From NCBI RefSeq assembly GCF_019973775.1, contig NZ_AP025032.1:248001-312000 (forward strand): a stretch of DNA of 64,000 bases, read 5' to 3'. Shown one piece after another: positions 19,747 to 28,187 of this stretch. The notes beneath the pieces are model-generated. The model was not told where the DNA came from. It saw only the letters and a list, made by a program, of their open reading frames with translations, and ran no database searches. Source of the DNA: Aureimonas sp. SA4125 (GTDB lineage: Bacteria > Pseudomonadota > Alphaproteobacteria > Rhizobiales > Rhizobiaceae). Made by a program: the position numbers and the translations under genes. How positions within the stretch are numbered: position 1 is the stretch's first letter; every line of letters starts with the position of its first letter.

Positions 19747-20625
19747 CTAGATCGTCACGCGCCAGACGAGGTCGCGGCTTTCGCCGGGAGCGAGATGCAT
19801 GAGGCCGGGCTTGTCGGCGAAGTCCCCGTCCCAGCCGACCGGGCTTGCCATGCTCAACCATGGCTCGATGCACAGGAACGGCGCGCCTGTCGGCTTCGAC
19901 CAGATGCCGAGATCGCGGTAGCCCTCCCAGTCGACGGTGATCGACCGGACGGTCTCACCCTCGGGTGATCGTGCTGAAAAGCGCACGGAGCGGCTGACGA
20001 CGTCGGGCATGACCAGCGCGTCGCGGGCGAAGATGGCTTCGGCAAGGGGGAGGACACGGCCGTCGAAGGGCAGGGGCTTTGGCGCGCCCAGCAGCCCGCC
20101 CTCGACCGACAGCGCGACCCCGGTTTCCTCAGTCGCAAATTCCAGGACATGCGCTTCCTTGGCGATGCCGTCGACCAGCGGCCAGCGGAAGCCGGGATGG
20201 GCGCCGATGCCGCAGGGCAAAATCGTTTCGCCCGGATTGGAGACGCGCGCCGTGACCGAAAGGCTCGCGCCGCTGGCGACGTAGATCATGTCGAGGACGA
20301 AGGCGAAGGGATAGTGGCTTCGGCTCGCCGCGCTGTCGGTGAGCCTGAAGACGAGCCGATCCGGACCTTGCTCGACCAGCGCGAACGCACTGTCGCGAGC
20401 AAGGCCGTGCTGGTTCATGGTGTAGTCCTTGCCGGCATGATGCAGCGTGTCGCCGGCAAGCCGGCCGACGATCGGAAACAGCACGGGCGCATGCCGCGGC
20501 CATTCCGGTCCGGCCTGCCAAAGAAGCTCCGCGCCGGCCGCGTCCTTCAGGCTGACGAGTTCCGCCCCGTCGGCCGCGACGGTTGCGCCGATCCCGGCCG
20601 TTTCGATGGTGTAATGCTCGCTCAT
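19747..20625 (-). CDS. Aldose 1-epimerase family protein
   Basis: A 292-residue galactose-mutarotase-fold protein of the YihR/LacX-like group: ELVSLKDAAGAELLWQ, PRHAPVLFPIVGRLAGD, GLARDSAFALV, GIGAHPGFRWPL near the catalytic His, and CIEPWLSMASPVGW near the C-terminus. The catalytic His and Glu positions seem kept. It probably interconverts anomers of a sugar or sugar phosphate, and the substrate is unknown. GGGAGGA precedes the ATG at 20625. It lies upstream of gnd on the same strand, a setting that fits sugar metabolism. Confidence 0.85.
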   Translation of the reverse strand: MSEHYTIETAGIGATVAADGAELVSLKDAAGAELLWQAGPEWPRHAPVLFPIVGRLAGDTLHHAGKDYTMNQHGLARDSAFALVEQGPDRLVFRLTDSAASRSHYPFAFVLDMIYVASGASLSVTARVSNPGETILPCGIGAHPGFRWPLVDGIAKEAHVLEFATEETGVALSVEGGLLGAPKPLPFDGRVLPLAEAIFARDALVMPDVVSRSVRFSARSPEGETVRSITVDWEGYRDLGIWSKPTGAPFLCIEPWLSMASPVGWDGDFADKPGLMHLAPGESRDLVWRVTI

Positions 20626-20654
20626 GCCGTTCCTCCCCCGGGGTGCCTCCCCTT

Positions 20655-21533
20655 TCACACGGGCCGAGCCCTCGGCGCAATCTCCTCGGCACGGCCGAGG
20701 ATCGGAGCCTGGAGGACTGCCGGTCGACCGGCCAGACGCAGCTGCCGATCGCCGGCGACGACCGGGGCCTGATGCAGGTCCGCGGTGCGGCTCCGTTCGC
20801 CGCCTGGACCCTGCCAGACCATCGTCGCCAGGAAGAGGGCAACAAGCGTGGTCGACGGCGCCCGCGCCTTTTTCCACCGGCGATAGCCGACCGGCAGAAG
20901 CGCGATGACGCCAAGGAGTCCGAAAGCGACGAGAATCTCGGCGGACAGGAGGTCGTCGAGGCTCGAGATCGTGCCGAGCTCGCGGCCGAGATGGGCATAG
21001 ATGAAGGTGCCGGGAATGATGCCGAGGAATGTCGCCGGAATGAAGGTCCTGAGACTGACGCCGAAGAGCGCGGGCAGAATGTTGATGAGGAAGAAAGGGA
21101 AGACAGGGACGACCCGCAGCACCAGAAGATACTCAAACGCATTGCCATGAATGTTCGCCGAGACCCGCTTGGCGAGCGGCCCGGCCTTCTCGCGCAGCGC
21201 GCCGCCGAAGGAAGAGCGCGCCACGAGAAAGATCCCCGTCGCCCCGATCGTCGCTGCGACCACCGTCAGCGTTCCCCCGAGAAGCGTCCCGAATAGGAAG
21301 CCGCCGAGAAGCGTCATGACCGAGGCGGCCGGAAGCGACAGCGCGACGATGAGGGCATAGGCTGCCATGAAGGCCGCCGCGGACAGAAGCGGTCGCGCCT
21401 CGACCATCGCGAGAAGTTCGGCGCGCCGCGCCTTCACGGCATCGATGCCGAGAAAATCCACGACGCCCGAAAAGAACGCCGTCAGCGTGACGGCGGCGAC
21501 CAAAGCGAGAAGGATCCATCCGCGACGGGGCAT
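20655..21533 (-). CDS. TVP38/TMEM64 family membrane protein
   Basis: A 292-residue integral membrane protein of the VTT/DedA superfamily. Residues 1-235 hold about six hydrophobic segments with the family motifs (LPAASVMTLLGGFLFG, GATGIFLVARSSFG, LRVVPVFPFFLINILPALFGV, PGTFIYAHLG). The last 55 residues are polar, outside the family and perhaps disordered. The gene directly follows a MerA-like flavoprotein gene (58-bp gap). This pairing recurs in proteobacteria and points to a shared membrane redox or transport function that is not established. Confidence 0.88.
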   Translation of the reverse strand: MPRRGWILLALVAAVTLTAFFSGVVDFLGIDAVKARRAELLAMVEARPLLSAAAFMAAYALIVALSLPAASVMTLLGGFLFGTLLGGTLTVVAATIGATGIFLVARSSFGGALREKAGPLAKRVSANIHGNAFEYLLVLRVVPVFPFFLINILPALFGVSLRTFIPATFLGIIPGTFIYAHLGRELGTISSLDDLLSAEILVAFGLLGVIALLPVGYRRWKKARAPSTTLVALFLATMVWQGPGGERSRTADLHQAPVVAGDRQLRLAGRPAVLQAPILGRAEEIAPRARPV

Positions 21534-21591
21534 GCAACGTCTTTCGATTGCGAGGGAAAGCGGCGGCGATCTCCGTCGGCGGTATATCGGT

Positions 21592-23019
21592 CTACCAGTT
21601 CGGCAGCCTGCGGAGGATCCTGACGAGGCGCCGCGTCCGTTCGCTGAAGAGAGCAGGACGATACCACTCGCTGGCGGCCTGCCGGGAGATTTCGGAAAAG
21701 GTCGGGTAGGGCAGGACGAGAGAGGTGAGATCGCGCAGCTTCATGTTCTTTTCGATCGCCAGGCACCAGAGACCGATCATCTCGCCAGCGCCTGGCGCGA
21801 CGATGGAACAGCCGAGGATGCGGCCATTGGGAAGGGCGACCAGCTTCAGCATTCCCTCGCTGCGACCCTCCGCCACGGCGCGGTCGACGCTGCCCAGCGT
21901 CCGGATCAGGCTCCGGACGCCGTCACCGTGCCGCGCCTTCGCCTCGGCAAGCGTGAGGCCGACATGGGCAAGTTCCGGGTCGGTATAGGTCACCCAGGGG
22001 AGGGCGCGGTAATCCACCTTGGCCGGCAGGCGGAAGGCAAGGTTGCGGATCACGATGCCGGCATGGTCGCCGGCCACGTGAGTGAATTTTGGCGCGCCGG
22101 TGCAGTCGCCGATGGCGTAGACATGGCGGTTGCTCGTGCGCAGCCGGGAATTTGTTTCAATGCCCTTGTCCCCACGGGCAATGCCCGCCTGTTCGAGGCC
22201 CAGACCCTCGAGATTCACCCGACGGCCCGTGGCGACGAGAATGTGCGACCCCGTGATCGAGCGCGCCGCGCCGCCGGCCGAGATCTCGACGACATGTCGA
22301 TCGGCATCGTGCCGGACCGACAGGATTTCGGCGGATTCCAGGATCTCGACGCCTTCGGCGCGAAGACTCTGCCGGAGCACGTCGACGAGTTCGGGCTCGT
22401 CCCTCGGAAGGATACGACCTCGCTGGACGACGGTGACGCGCGAGCCCAGGCGGCGATGGGCCTCGGCCATTTCGATGCCGATCGGCCCCCCACCGATGAT
22501 GACGAGATGCTCAGGCACCGTCTCGACGTCGAAGAGGCTTTCGTTCGTCAGGATTTTCGTCGGGTCGAGCCCCGCGATCTCGGGGATCGCCGCGCTCGAC
22601 CCGACGGCGACGACAAAGTCTCGCGCTTCGATCGTTTCTCCGGCAACCGTGATGCGGGACCTGTCGAGAAAACTTGCCCGCCCCCGGATGACACGCACGC
22701 CGAGGCCTTCAAATCGCTCGACGGAATCGTGCGGGGCAATGGTCGCGATCACGCCGCGGACATGTGCGTTGACGGTTTCCCGCTGCGCCTCGAGGTCGTG
22801 CGGGGGAACGATCGCGAGATGGGGATGACGATGGGCGTGCATCAGCCTCGCCGCCGCCAGAAACGCCTTCGATGGCACGCAGCCGGTGTTGAGACAGTCG
22901 CCGCCCATGCGCCCCGATTCGACCAGCACCGTCCGCAGCCCGAGCTGGGCAGCGCCGGCCGCTACAGAAAGTCCGGCTGATCCGGCGCCGACGACGCACA
23001 GATCGTACAACTCGCTCAT
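21592..23019 (-). CDS. MerA/Lpd-like FAD-dependent disulfide oxidoreductase
   Basis: A 475-residue class I pyridine nucleotide-disulfide oxidoreductase. FAD-binding VVGAGSAGLSVAAG is at 9-22, and the redox-active cysteines are in GGDCLNTGCVPSK (C42, C47). Further on are the NAD(P) motif (IIGGGPIGIEMAEAHRRLG), YAIGDCTG and a dimer domain. There is no N-terminal heavy-metal domain and no C-terminal cysteine pair as in true mercuric reductase. The C-terminus instead has LTSLVLPYPTFSEI, as in the uncharacterised relatives paired with TVP38 proteins. The substrate is unknown. It is probably co-transcribed with the TVP38 gene. Confidence 0.9.
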   Translation of the reverse strand: MSELYDLCVVGAGSAGLSVAAGAAQLGLRTVLVESGRMGGDCLNTGCVPSKAFLAAARLMHAHRHPHLAIVPPHDLEAQRETVNAHVRGVIATIAPHDSVERFEGLGVRVIRGRASFLDRSRITVAGETIEARDFVVAVGSSAAIPEIAGLDPTKILTNESLFDVETVPEHLVIIGGGPIGIEMAEAHRRLGSRVTVVQRGRILPRDEPELVDVLRQSLRAEGVEILESAEILSVRHDADRHVVEISAGGAARSITGSHILVATGRRVNLEGLGLEQAGIARGDKGIETNSRLRTSNRHVYAIGDCTGAPKFTHVAGDHAGIVIRNLAFRLPAKVDYRALPWVTYTDPELAHVGLTLAEAKARHGDGVRSLIRTLGSVDRAVAEGRSEGMLKLVALPNGRILGCSIVAPGAGEMIGLWCLAIEKNMKLRDLTSLVLPYPTFSEISRQAASEWYRPALFSERTRRLVRILRRLPNW

Positions 23020-23388
23020 CCCTCATCTCCCGGGGCGGACGGTGCCCCTACCGAACCCGCATAACTGGCCCGGCCGGCACCGGCGGCAGACGAAACATCG
23101 CCATTTCGAGCGGCTTGTCGAGGCCCCTCGATATCTCTGCCGTCATGAGGATAGGGAATCGCGTGCAGGCCTTCCCATCGCGTGGAACCGATGCTGTATG
23201 GGTGTCGATGCTCTCCGGGCCGCCGAAAATACGCGTATCGCCGAAGAAGCCTTCAGCCGCCGCCCCTCTTTGCGGGCCGCCCTTGACGGCCCTGAGTGGG
23301 CGCTCAGCCAGTATGATATCATGGCTGGAAGGCGTATCTCAGCGCCTCGCCGACCCCCGCTCCGCGTTCAGTTTTTCAGCGGCCACGC
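23020..23388. other. 369-bp non-coding region
   Basis: Upstream of the MerA-like gene and downstream of the hydrolase gene. The only clear structure is ATGATATCAT at 23313-23322, a perfect 10-bp palindrome flanked by CCAG and CTGG. No gene is seen. This is the left edge of the accessory region as I draw it. Confidence 0.45.
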
Positions 23389-24399
23389 TCAGCGCTTTGC
23401 GAAATCATCGATTGATTTCAGGAGCGACGCGTTGAACTGCCCCGGGTTCTGGACCTGCGGCGAATGGCCGAGTTCCGGAAATGTCACTAAGGTCGCGCCT
23501 GGAATCGCGGCCGCGGCCTCGGCGCCCAGAACGGCATAGTTGCCGAGTTGCGCCTTGAGCTCGGCTGGCGCCCGGTTCTTGCCGATCGCCGTGTTGTCCT
23601 TCTCACCGATCAGAAGCGCCGTTGGAACAGTGAGCTGGCCGAATTCGTGGACGATTGGCTGGTTGAAGATCATGTCGGAGGTAAGGGCCTGGTGCCAGGC
23701 GACGATCTCGCCGCCGGGCCCGGCGTACATCGAGGCCAGCATGTCGACCCATACATCATATTCGGGCTCCCATTCGCCCGCGTAGTATGTCGTCTGCTGG
23801 TAGGCCTTCATCGACTCGGCGCTGCTTTGCTTTTCCTCGGCGAAGAGTTGGTCGATGGTGCTTTCTGGTACGCCCTTGGCGCGCCAGTCCTCGAGGCCGA
23901 TCGGATTGACCAGCACGAGACCGCTCGTCTCGCTGCCGTACATCAGCGCATAACGAGCCGCGAGCATGCCGCCCATCGAATGGCCAACCACGATGGGCGA
24001 GGCGACCGTGAGCTTGGCGAGCAGCGCATGGGTGTTGGCGGCTAGCTGGTGAAAACCGTACTGGTAACCCATCGGCTTCGACGACTTGCAGAAGCCGATC
24101 TGATCGGGGGCGATCACGCGATATCCCGCGCCGGTCAGCGCCTCGATCTGAGACTTGAAGGTCGCACCGCAAAAATTCTTGCCGTGGAGAAGAACCGCGG
24201 TCTTGCCGCTCGGCGAGGCTGCGGCGACGTCCATGTAGGCCATCGTCACCGCCTGACCCTGTGAGACGAAGTCAAAGCGTTCGACCGGATACGGATATAC
24301 GAAATCCGAGAGGAGGGCATCCGCCTTGGCGGTTCCGGCCGTCAGCCCCCAAGCAAGGGTGGCGAAGGCAAAGGCAAAGGCAAAGGCGGGCGACTTCAT
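23389..24399 (-). CDS. Exported alpha/beta hydrolase
   Basis: A 336-residue protein with a signal peptide (hydrophobic to about residue 24, AKA cleavage site), then an alpha/beta-hydrolase fold. It has the oxyanion HGKNF motif (72-76), nucleophile elbow VGHSMGG with S141, an acid in IGEKDN and the catalytic His in ELGHSPQ. It acts in the periplasm. The substrate is unknown, with ester or lactone hydrolysis most likely. An exported serine hydrolase gene lies 80 bp upstream on the same strand and may form a pair with it. The signal peptide contains an Ala-Phe repeat coded by a hexamer tandem repeat. Confidence 0.88.
   Translation of the reverse strand: MKSPAFAFAFAFATLAWGLTAGTAKADALLSDFVYPYPVERFDFVSQGQAVTMAYMDVAAASPSGKTAVLLHGKNFCGATFKSQIEALTGAGYRVIAPDQIGFCKSSKPMGYQYGFHQLAANTHALLAKLTVASPIVVGHSMGGMLAARYALMYGSETSGLVLVNPIGLEDWRAKGVPESTIDQLFAEEKQSSAESMKAYQQTTYYAGEWEPEYDVWVDMLASMYAGPGGEIVAWHQALTSDMIFNQPIVHEFGQLTVPTALLIGEKDNTAIGKNRAPAELKAQLGNYAVLGAEAAAAIPGATLVTFPELGHSPQVQNPGQFNASLLKSIDDFAKR
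24361..24384 (-). repeat. Hexanucleotide tandem repeat in a signal-peptide coding region
   Basis: Four 6-bp units (GGCGAA once, then GGCAAA three times on the plus strand) code the alternating Ala-Phe stretch of the hydrolase signal peptide. The unit is a multiple of three, so copy-number change would alter length by two residues without a frameshift. Confidence 0.7.
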
Positions 24400-24479
24400 G
24401 ATTTATTCCACTCCAGGCAGGGGGATGTCGGCGACTGCCGCGCGTCCATCGCACGCCGGACTTCACGCGCTAGAGGGCG

Positions 24480-25559
24480 TTAGCCCTCACTCGGCGTGCT
24501 GCGTCCAGCCGCGATCGCAGGGACGATTTGCTCCGCCACCAGACGATGCAGATCATCCTTATAGCCGGTACGGGCAGAAGGGCCGCTTTCATCAGAGGTG
24601 ATGGCGACGGTAAGGGCGAGGTCGGGGATGACGTAGATCATCTGGCCGCCGTAGCCCCAACCGTAATGGCCGACATATCCGCCGAAATTCGCCTGGAACC
24701 AGCCGTAGCCATAAGCCTCGCCGGAGAACCGCGATCGGGTACGGGGCTCCCAGGATTCAGCAATCCAGTCCGTGGGGATGACCTGCGTGCCATCGGGGCT
24801 GCGACCGCCATTGCGATAGAGTTCGCCGAAGGCCAACAGCGAACGGGGCGTCATCGCCATCTGGTTCCCGCCGAGATAGATCCCCTGCGGGTCTTGCTCC
24901 CAGTCGGTGACCGTCACGCCTGCCGGCTTACCCAGCCATTCCCGGGAAAGTGCCAGCGTGCTCTTACCGCTCGCACGGGTGAGAATGGCCGAAAGCAGAT
25001 GCGTCGAGCCGGTAGAGTAGAGCATCGAGCCGCCGGGATCATCGACAAAGGGTGCCGCGAGCGCAGCGCGCACCCAGTTGCGGCTGGAGATCCAGGAACC
25101 ATAATTCGGCCCGGACGTCCGTTCGAGACCCGCCTGCATCGACAAGAGGTTGCCGATCGTCACCTGGGCGAGGCGCGGATCTGGATCAGCCGGAAGCTCG
25201 TCCTTCAACAGCGGAGCGATCTTTTGGTCGGTCCCGCTCAGCATGCCCTTGTCGATGGCGATCCCGACCAATGCCGAGACGATCGATTTGGAGGCCGACT
25301 TGATGTTCGCCGGCACCGTGGTGCGGTGACCGCGGTATCCCTCGGAAAGCAGAAGCTCGCCGCTGACCGACACCTGTAAGGTGTTCAGCGGCCGCAGTGC
25401 TTGCGCCGCTTGCGAGGTGCCGGCGAGAGCTGCACGCTTCTGCTCGACGCTTTCCTCAGCCGCTTTCGCCGTTAACGGAAAAGATCCGACAGCTGCGAGT
25501 GAAAAGCCAAGAGCCGTAGCGGCGGCGAGGGTGCGTAGGGGAATGCGGTATCTTTGCAT
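24480..25559 (-). CDS. Exported serine hydrolase of the beta-lactamase class C/penicillin-binding family
   Basis: A 359-residue protein with a signal peptide (cleavage after about residue 33, TAKA-AE), then a beta-lactamase-related serine hydrolase domain. It has the nucleophile S88-x-x-K91 in SASKS, a YST motif near 187 in the YxN position, and YGGQ in the KTG-like region near the end. Such proteins are esterases or peptidases more often than true beta-lactamases. The ATG at 25559 is preferred over the GTG 9 bases upstream, although no strong ribosome-binding site supports either. The alpha/beta hydrolase follows. Confidence 0.82.
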   Translation of the reverse strand: MQRYRIPLRTLAAATALGFSLAAVGSFPLTAKAAEESVEQKRAALAGTSQAAQALRPLNTLQVSVSGELLLSEGYRGHRTTVPANIKSASKSIVSALVGIAIDKGMLSGTDQKIAPLLKDELPADPDPRLAQVTIGNLLSMQAGLERTSGPNYGSWISSRNWVRAALAAPFVDDPGGSMLYSTGSTHLLSAILTRASGKSTLALSREWLGKPAGVTVTDWEQDPQGIYLGGNQMAMTPRSLLAFGELYRNGGRSPDGTQVIPTDWIAESWEPRTRSRFSGEAYGYGWFQANFGGYVGHYGWGYGGQMIYVIPDLALTVAITSDESGPSARTGYKDDLHRLVAEQIVPAIAAGRSTPSEG

Positions 25560-25693
25560 CTGTCCCACATGTGACTGTGGCTAGCGAAAGGACACCGCTT
25601 TCACCCCTTGGTGATGGCGGGGCGGACAAACCGTGATCGCAAGCGCTCGATATCGTTCCGCCGTGCCGACGGAAGCGGAAGGGTTCGGGTTGC

Positions 25694-25831
25694 TCAGCGC
25701 TTCGAGTGAACCATCGTGTCCGTTCGGAATACCCACCGGACGATGATGAAGAACAGCGACACGAAGAAGATAGCCAGCAGGTCTCCGCCAGCATGTCCGA
25801 GATCACCGCAACGCCGATGCGGCTCGGGCAC
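25694..25831 (-). CDS. Possible small membrane protein downstream of the amino-acid ABC ATPase
   Basis: A 45-codon frame from a GTG at 25831 with a strongly hydrophobic stretch (DLLAIFFVSLFFIIVRWVF) followed by a charged end (HSKR). It begins 25 bp after the stop of the ABC ATPase gene. One transmembrane helix is predicted by eye. No family is recognised and the ribosome-binding site is weak, so this may be a gene fragment or chance. The rest of the 288-bp gap shows nothing. Confidence 0.25.
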   Translation of the reverse strand: MPEPHRRCGDLGHAGGDLLAIFFVSLFFIIVRWVFRTDTMVHSKR

Positions 25832-25856
25832 CTGCTCAGGGTCGGACGAAATTCCG

Positions 25857-26630
25857 TCAATGCAGAACTTGCGACAGGAACGCCTTCAACCTGTCGCTTC
25901 GAGGTGCTTCAAAGAAGCTGTCAGCGGTTCCCGACTCCACGATCTCCCCCTTGTCCATAAAGACGCAACGGTTCGCTACGCGACGGGCGAAGCCCATCTC
26001 GTGCGTCACGCAAATCATGGTGATCCCGTCATTGGCGAGATCCTCCATCACCAGCAAGACCTCCTTGATCATCTCTGGATCCAGCGACGACGTCGGTTCA
26101 TCGAACAGCATGATCCGTGGCTCCATGCAGAGCGCCCGGGCGATCGCCACCCGCTGTTGCTGACCACCGGAGAGTTGGCTTGGATACTTGCCCGCCTGCT
26201 CACCAATTTGCACCCGGTCGAGATAGCGGCGGGCGAGGCGCTCGGCCGCTTCCAGGCTGGCGCCTCGGGTGAGACGCGGTGCCAGCATGCAGTTCTCGAG
26301 GATCGTCAGATGCGGAAACAGGTTGAACTGCTGGAAGACCATCCCGACCTCCAGGCGCACATCCTGCGTCTTGCTCGGAGAGCCGTCGAGTTCGATGCCG
26401 TTGACGACGATCTGTCCCGCATCGTGGGGCTCCAGGCGGTTGATGCATCGGATGAGCGTCGACTTGCCGGATCCCGACGGGCCGCAGACGACGATCTTCT
26501 CGCCGCGGATCACCTCGAGGTCAATGGCGTTCAGAGCGCGGAACTTTCCGTACCATTTGTCGACGCCCCTTATACTGACGGCGACGGAAGAGGCCGCGGG
26601 CTGAACGGTCTGAAGCGTCCCCACGGTCAT
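25857..26630 (-). CDS. Polar amino-acid ABC importer, ATPase subunit (TcyN/GlnQ type)
   Basis: A 257-residue ATPase with Walker A (CGPSGSGKST), Q-loop (MVFQQFNLFPHLT), signature (LSGGQQQRVAIAR), Walker B (IMLFDEPTSSLDPEM) and H-loop (CVTHEMGFARRVANR). These sequences are those of the polar amino-acid (GlnQ/HisP/TcyN) group. Its start overlaps the second permease stop by 4 bp. It is the last gene of the importer that follows the first NtaA-type monooxygenase. The B. subtilis relative TcyN serves cystine and modified cysteines, and specificity here is inferred from context only. Confidence 0.93.
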   Translation of the reverse strand: MTVGTLQTVQPAASSVAVSIRGVDKWYGKFRALNAIDLEVIRGEKIVVCGPSGSGKSTLIRCINRLEPHDAGQIVVNGIELDGSPSKTQDVRLEVGMVFQQFNLFPHLTILENCMLAPRLTRGASLEAAERLARRYLDRVQIGEQAGKYPSQLSGGQQQRVAIARALCMEPRIMLFDEPTSSLDPEMIKEVLLVMEDLANDGITMICVTHEMGFARRVANRCVFMDKGEIVESGTADSFFEAPRSDRLKAFLSQVLH

Positions 26631-27451
26631 AACGCATGCTCCTTGTGCGATGACAGCAGCGTACGTCCGGCCTTAAGCCAGCGGGATGGTCGGAGGCTGG
26701 AATGATCGGAGGCAAGATTTGTCTTAGCCGGCTTCTGATTACGACGGGCATCCTCTGCGGCGTGATGTCGGTTGAGGCGGATTTCGAGGCGACGGAAGCC
26801 AAAGCGGATCACGTTGATCAGGACCCAGTAGAAGGCGGCGACGGTCAACATTGGTGTGAACGGATCGTAGGTCATCTCGAACACCTCGTTCGCTACGGCT
26901 GTCAAGTCGACGATGGTGATGACGCCGATCACCGCCGTGCCCTTGGTCAGCATCACGATCTCGTTCTGATAGGCCTTGATCCCATAGCGCATCGCGAGCG
27001 GCAGCTGGATTTGGCGAAAGGTGTCCCTCGGAGAAATGCCGAGCGCGCTCGAGGCCTCACTAAGGCCGACCGGAACCGCCTGCAGGCTGCCGCGGACCAC
27101 GTCCACCATGAAGGCTAGATGGTTGAGCGTCAGTCCGATGACCGCACAGGCAAAGGCGCTCCCGAAAATGAACCAGAACGGCCCCTCTCGCAGGGACTGG
27201 ATCTGGCCGAAACCATAGTAGACGAGATAGAGCAGGATCAGCAGCGGTGCGCCACGAAAGAACATGACGAAAAATGCTGCCGGCCACGCCAAAACGCGTC
27301 TCGTCGACATCCTGGCAAGCGTGAGTGGGACGGAGAAGACAAGTCCGAGAGCGATGACGATCGCCGTAACCAGCATCGTGTTCCAAAGGCCATCAAGCAT
27401 GGCGGGAAAGGAATCTTGGACGAGATCGAAATCAATCACGAGTGCGTTCAT
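26627..27451 (-). CDS. Polar amino-acid ABC importer, permease
   Basis: A 274-residue HisM/TcyM-type permease with five or so membrane helices and the EAA-like loop EASSALGISPRDTFRQIQLPLAMRY. The last 45 residues (after FRRLEIRLNRH) are polar and outside the family core. It overlaps the other permease upstream and the ATPase downstream by 4 bp each (ATGA), so the subunits are translationally coupled. Confidence 0.93.
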   Translation of the reverse strand: MNALVIDFDLVQDSFPAMLDGLWNTMLVTAIVIALGLVFSVPLTLARMSTRRVLAWPAAFFVMFFRGAPLLILLYLVYYGFGQIQSLREGPFWFIFGSAFACAVIGLTLNHLAFMVDVVRGSLQAVPVGLSEASSALGISPRDTFRQIQLPLAMRYGIKAYQNEIVMLTKGTAVIGVITIVDLTAVANEVFEMTYDPFTPMLTVAAFYWVLINVIRFGFRRLEIRLNRHHAAEDARRNQKPAKTNLASDHSSLRPSRWLKAGRTLLSSHKEHAL

Positions 27452-28146
27452 GATTTTGCTCCTGCCAGTCCACGGTTGAAGCGAGTTTCGATGCGGGATG
27501 CCAGCGGCATCGTCAGTGCGCTGAACAGGATGAAGAACAGCGATGCGGCGATGAAGAAGATGAAGGGCTCGTTGGTCGCGCCGGCCGCGATCTTGGCGTT
27601 AGCGACAAGATCGTTCAGTCCTGCGAGCGATACGAGCGGCGTGTCCTTCAGAACGATCAGCCAGATATTGACGAGGCCGGGAAAGGCGAGGCGCGTGACT
27701 TGCGGGAGGATGACGTGGCGCCAGGTCCGATATGGACTGAGGGACAGCGCCGCGCAGGCCTCGAACTGGCCGCGCGGCAGGTTGCGCACAGCGCCGTGGA
27801 GGAGTTCGGCGACATAGGCCGCGTACACAATGGTCAGCGCCGCGAGACCTGCTCCGAAAGGCGTGACGTCGAAGGAGCGCGACATGCCGAACAACCCGGT
27901 CAAGATCGCGCTCCCGCCGTAGTAGAGCAGGAAGATCACGAGCAGAGACGGTACACCCATGATGATCGAAGAATAGACGCGCCAGATGGATTGTATGACG
28001 ACGTTCCGAGACAGCGTGATGATGCCGATGATCGTCCCCAGTAAGAATGCAAGCGAAAAACCCGCGAGGAAAAGCTGCAAAGTAACAACAGCGCCGTTCC
28101 CCATCTGGCGCGCATACCCCCAGAACTCCGAAGATGATATCTCCAT
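27448..28146 (-). CDS. Polar amino-acid ABC importer, permease
   Basis: A 232-residue HisQ/TcyL-type permease with the EAA-like loop EACAALSLSPYRTWRHVILPQVTRL and about five membrane helices. It pairs with the next permease to form the heterodimeric channel. It starts 41 bp after the first binding-protein gene. Confidence 0.92.
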   Translation of the reverse strand: MEISSSEFWGYARQMGNGAVVTLQLFLAGFSLAFLLGTIIGIITLSRNVVIQSIWRVYSSIIMGVPSLLVIFLLYYGGSAILTGLFGMSRSFDVTPFGAGLAALTIVYAAYVAELLHGAVRNLPRGQFEACAALSLSPYRTWRHVILPQVTRLAFPGLVNIWLIVLKDTPLVSLAGLNDLVANAKIAAGATNEPFIFFIAASLFFILFSALTMPLASRIETRFNRGLAGAKS

Positions 28147-28187
28147 GCCAGAACCCTTTCAGCCGTCACGGTGTCGAAGGCATGCGT

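Noticed and set aside
21592..23019. Mercuric reductase (merA)
   Set aside because: It lacks the N-terminal metal-binding domain and the C-terminal cysteine pair, and no mer genes are near.
24480..25559. Beta-lactamase resistance gene
   Set aside because: SxxK is present but the other motifs fit serine esterase/peptidase relatives, so resistance cannot be claimed.
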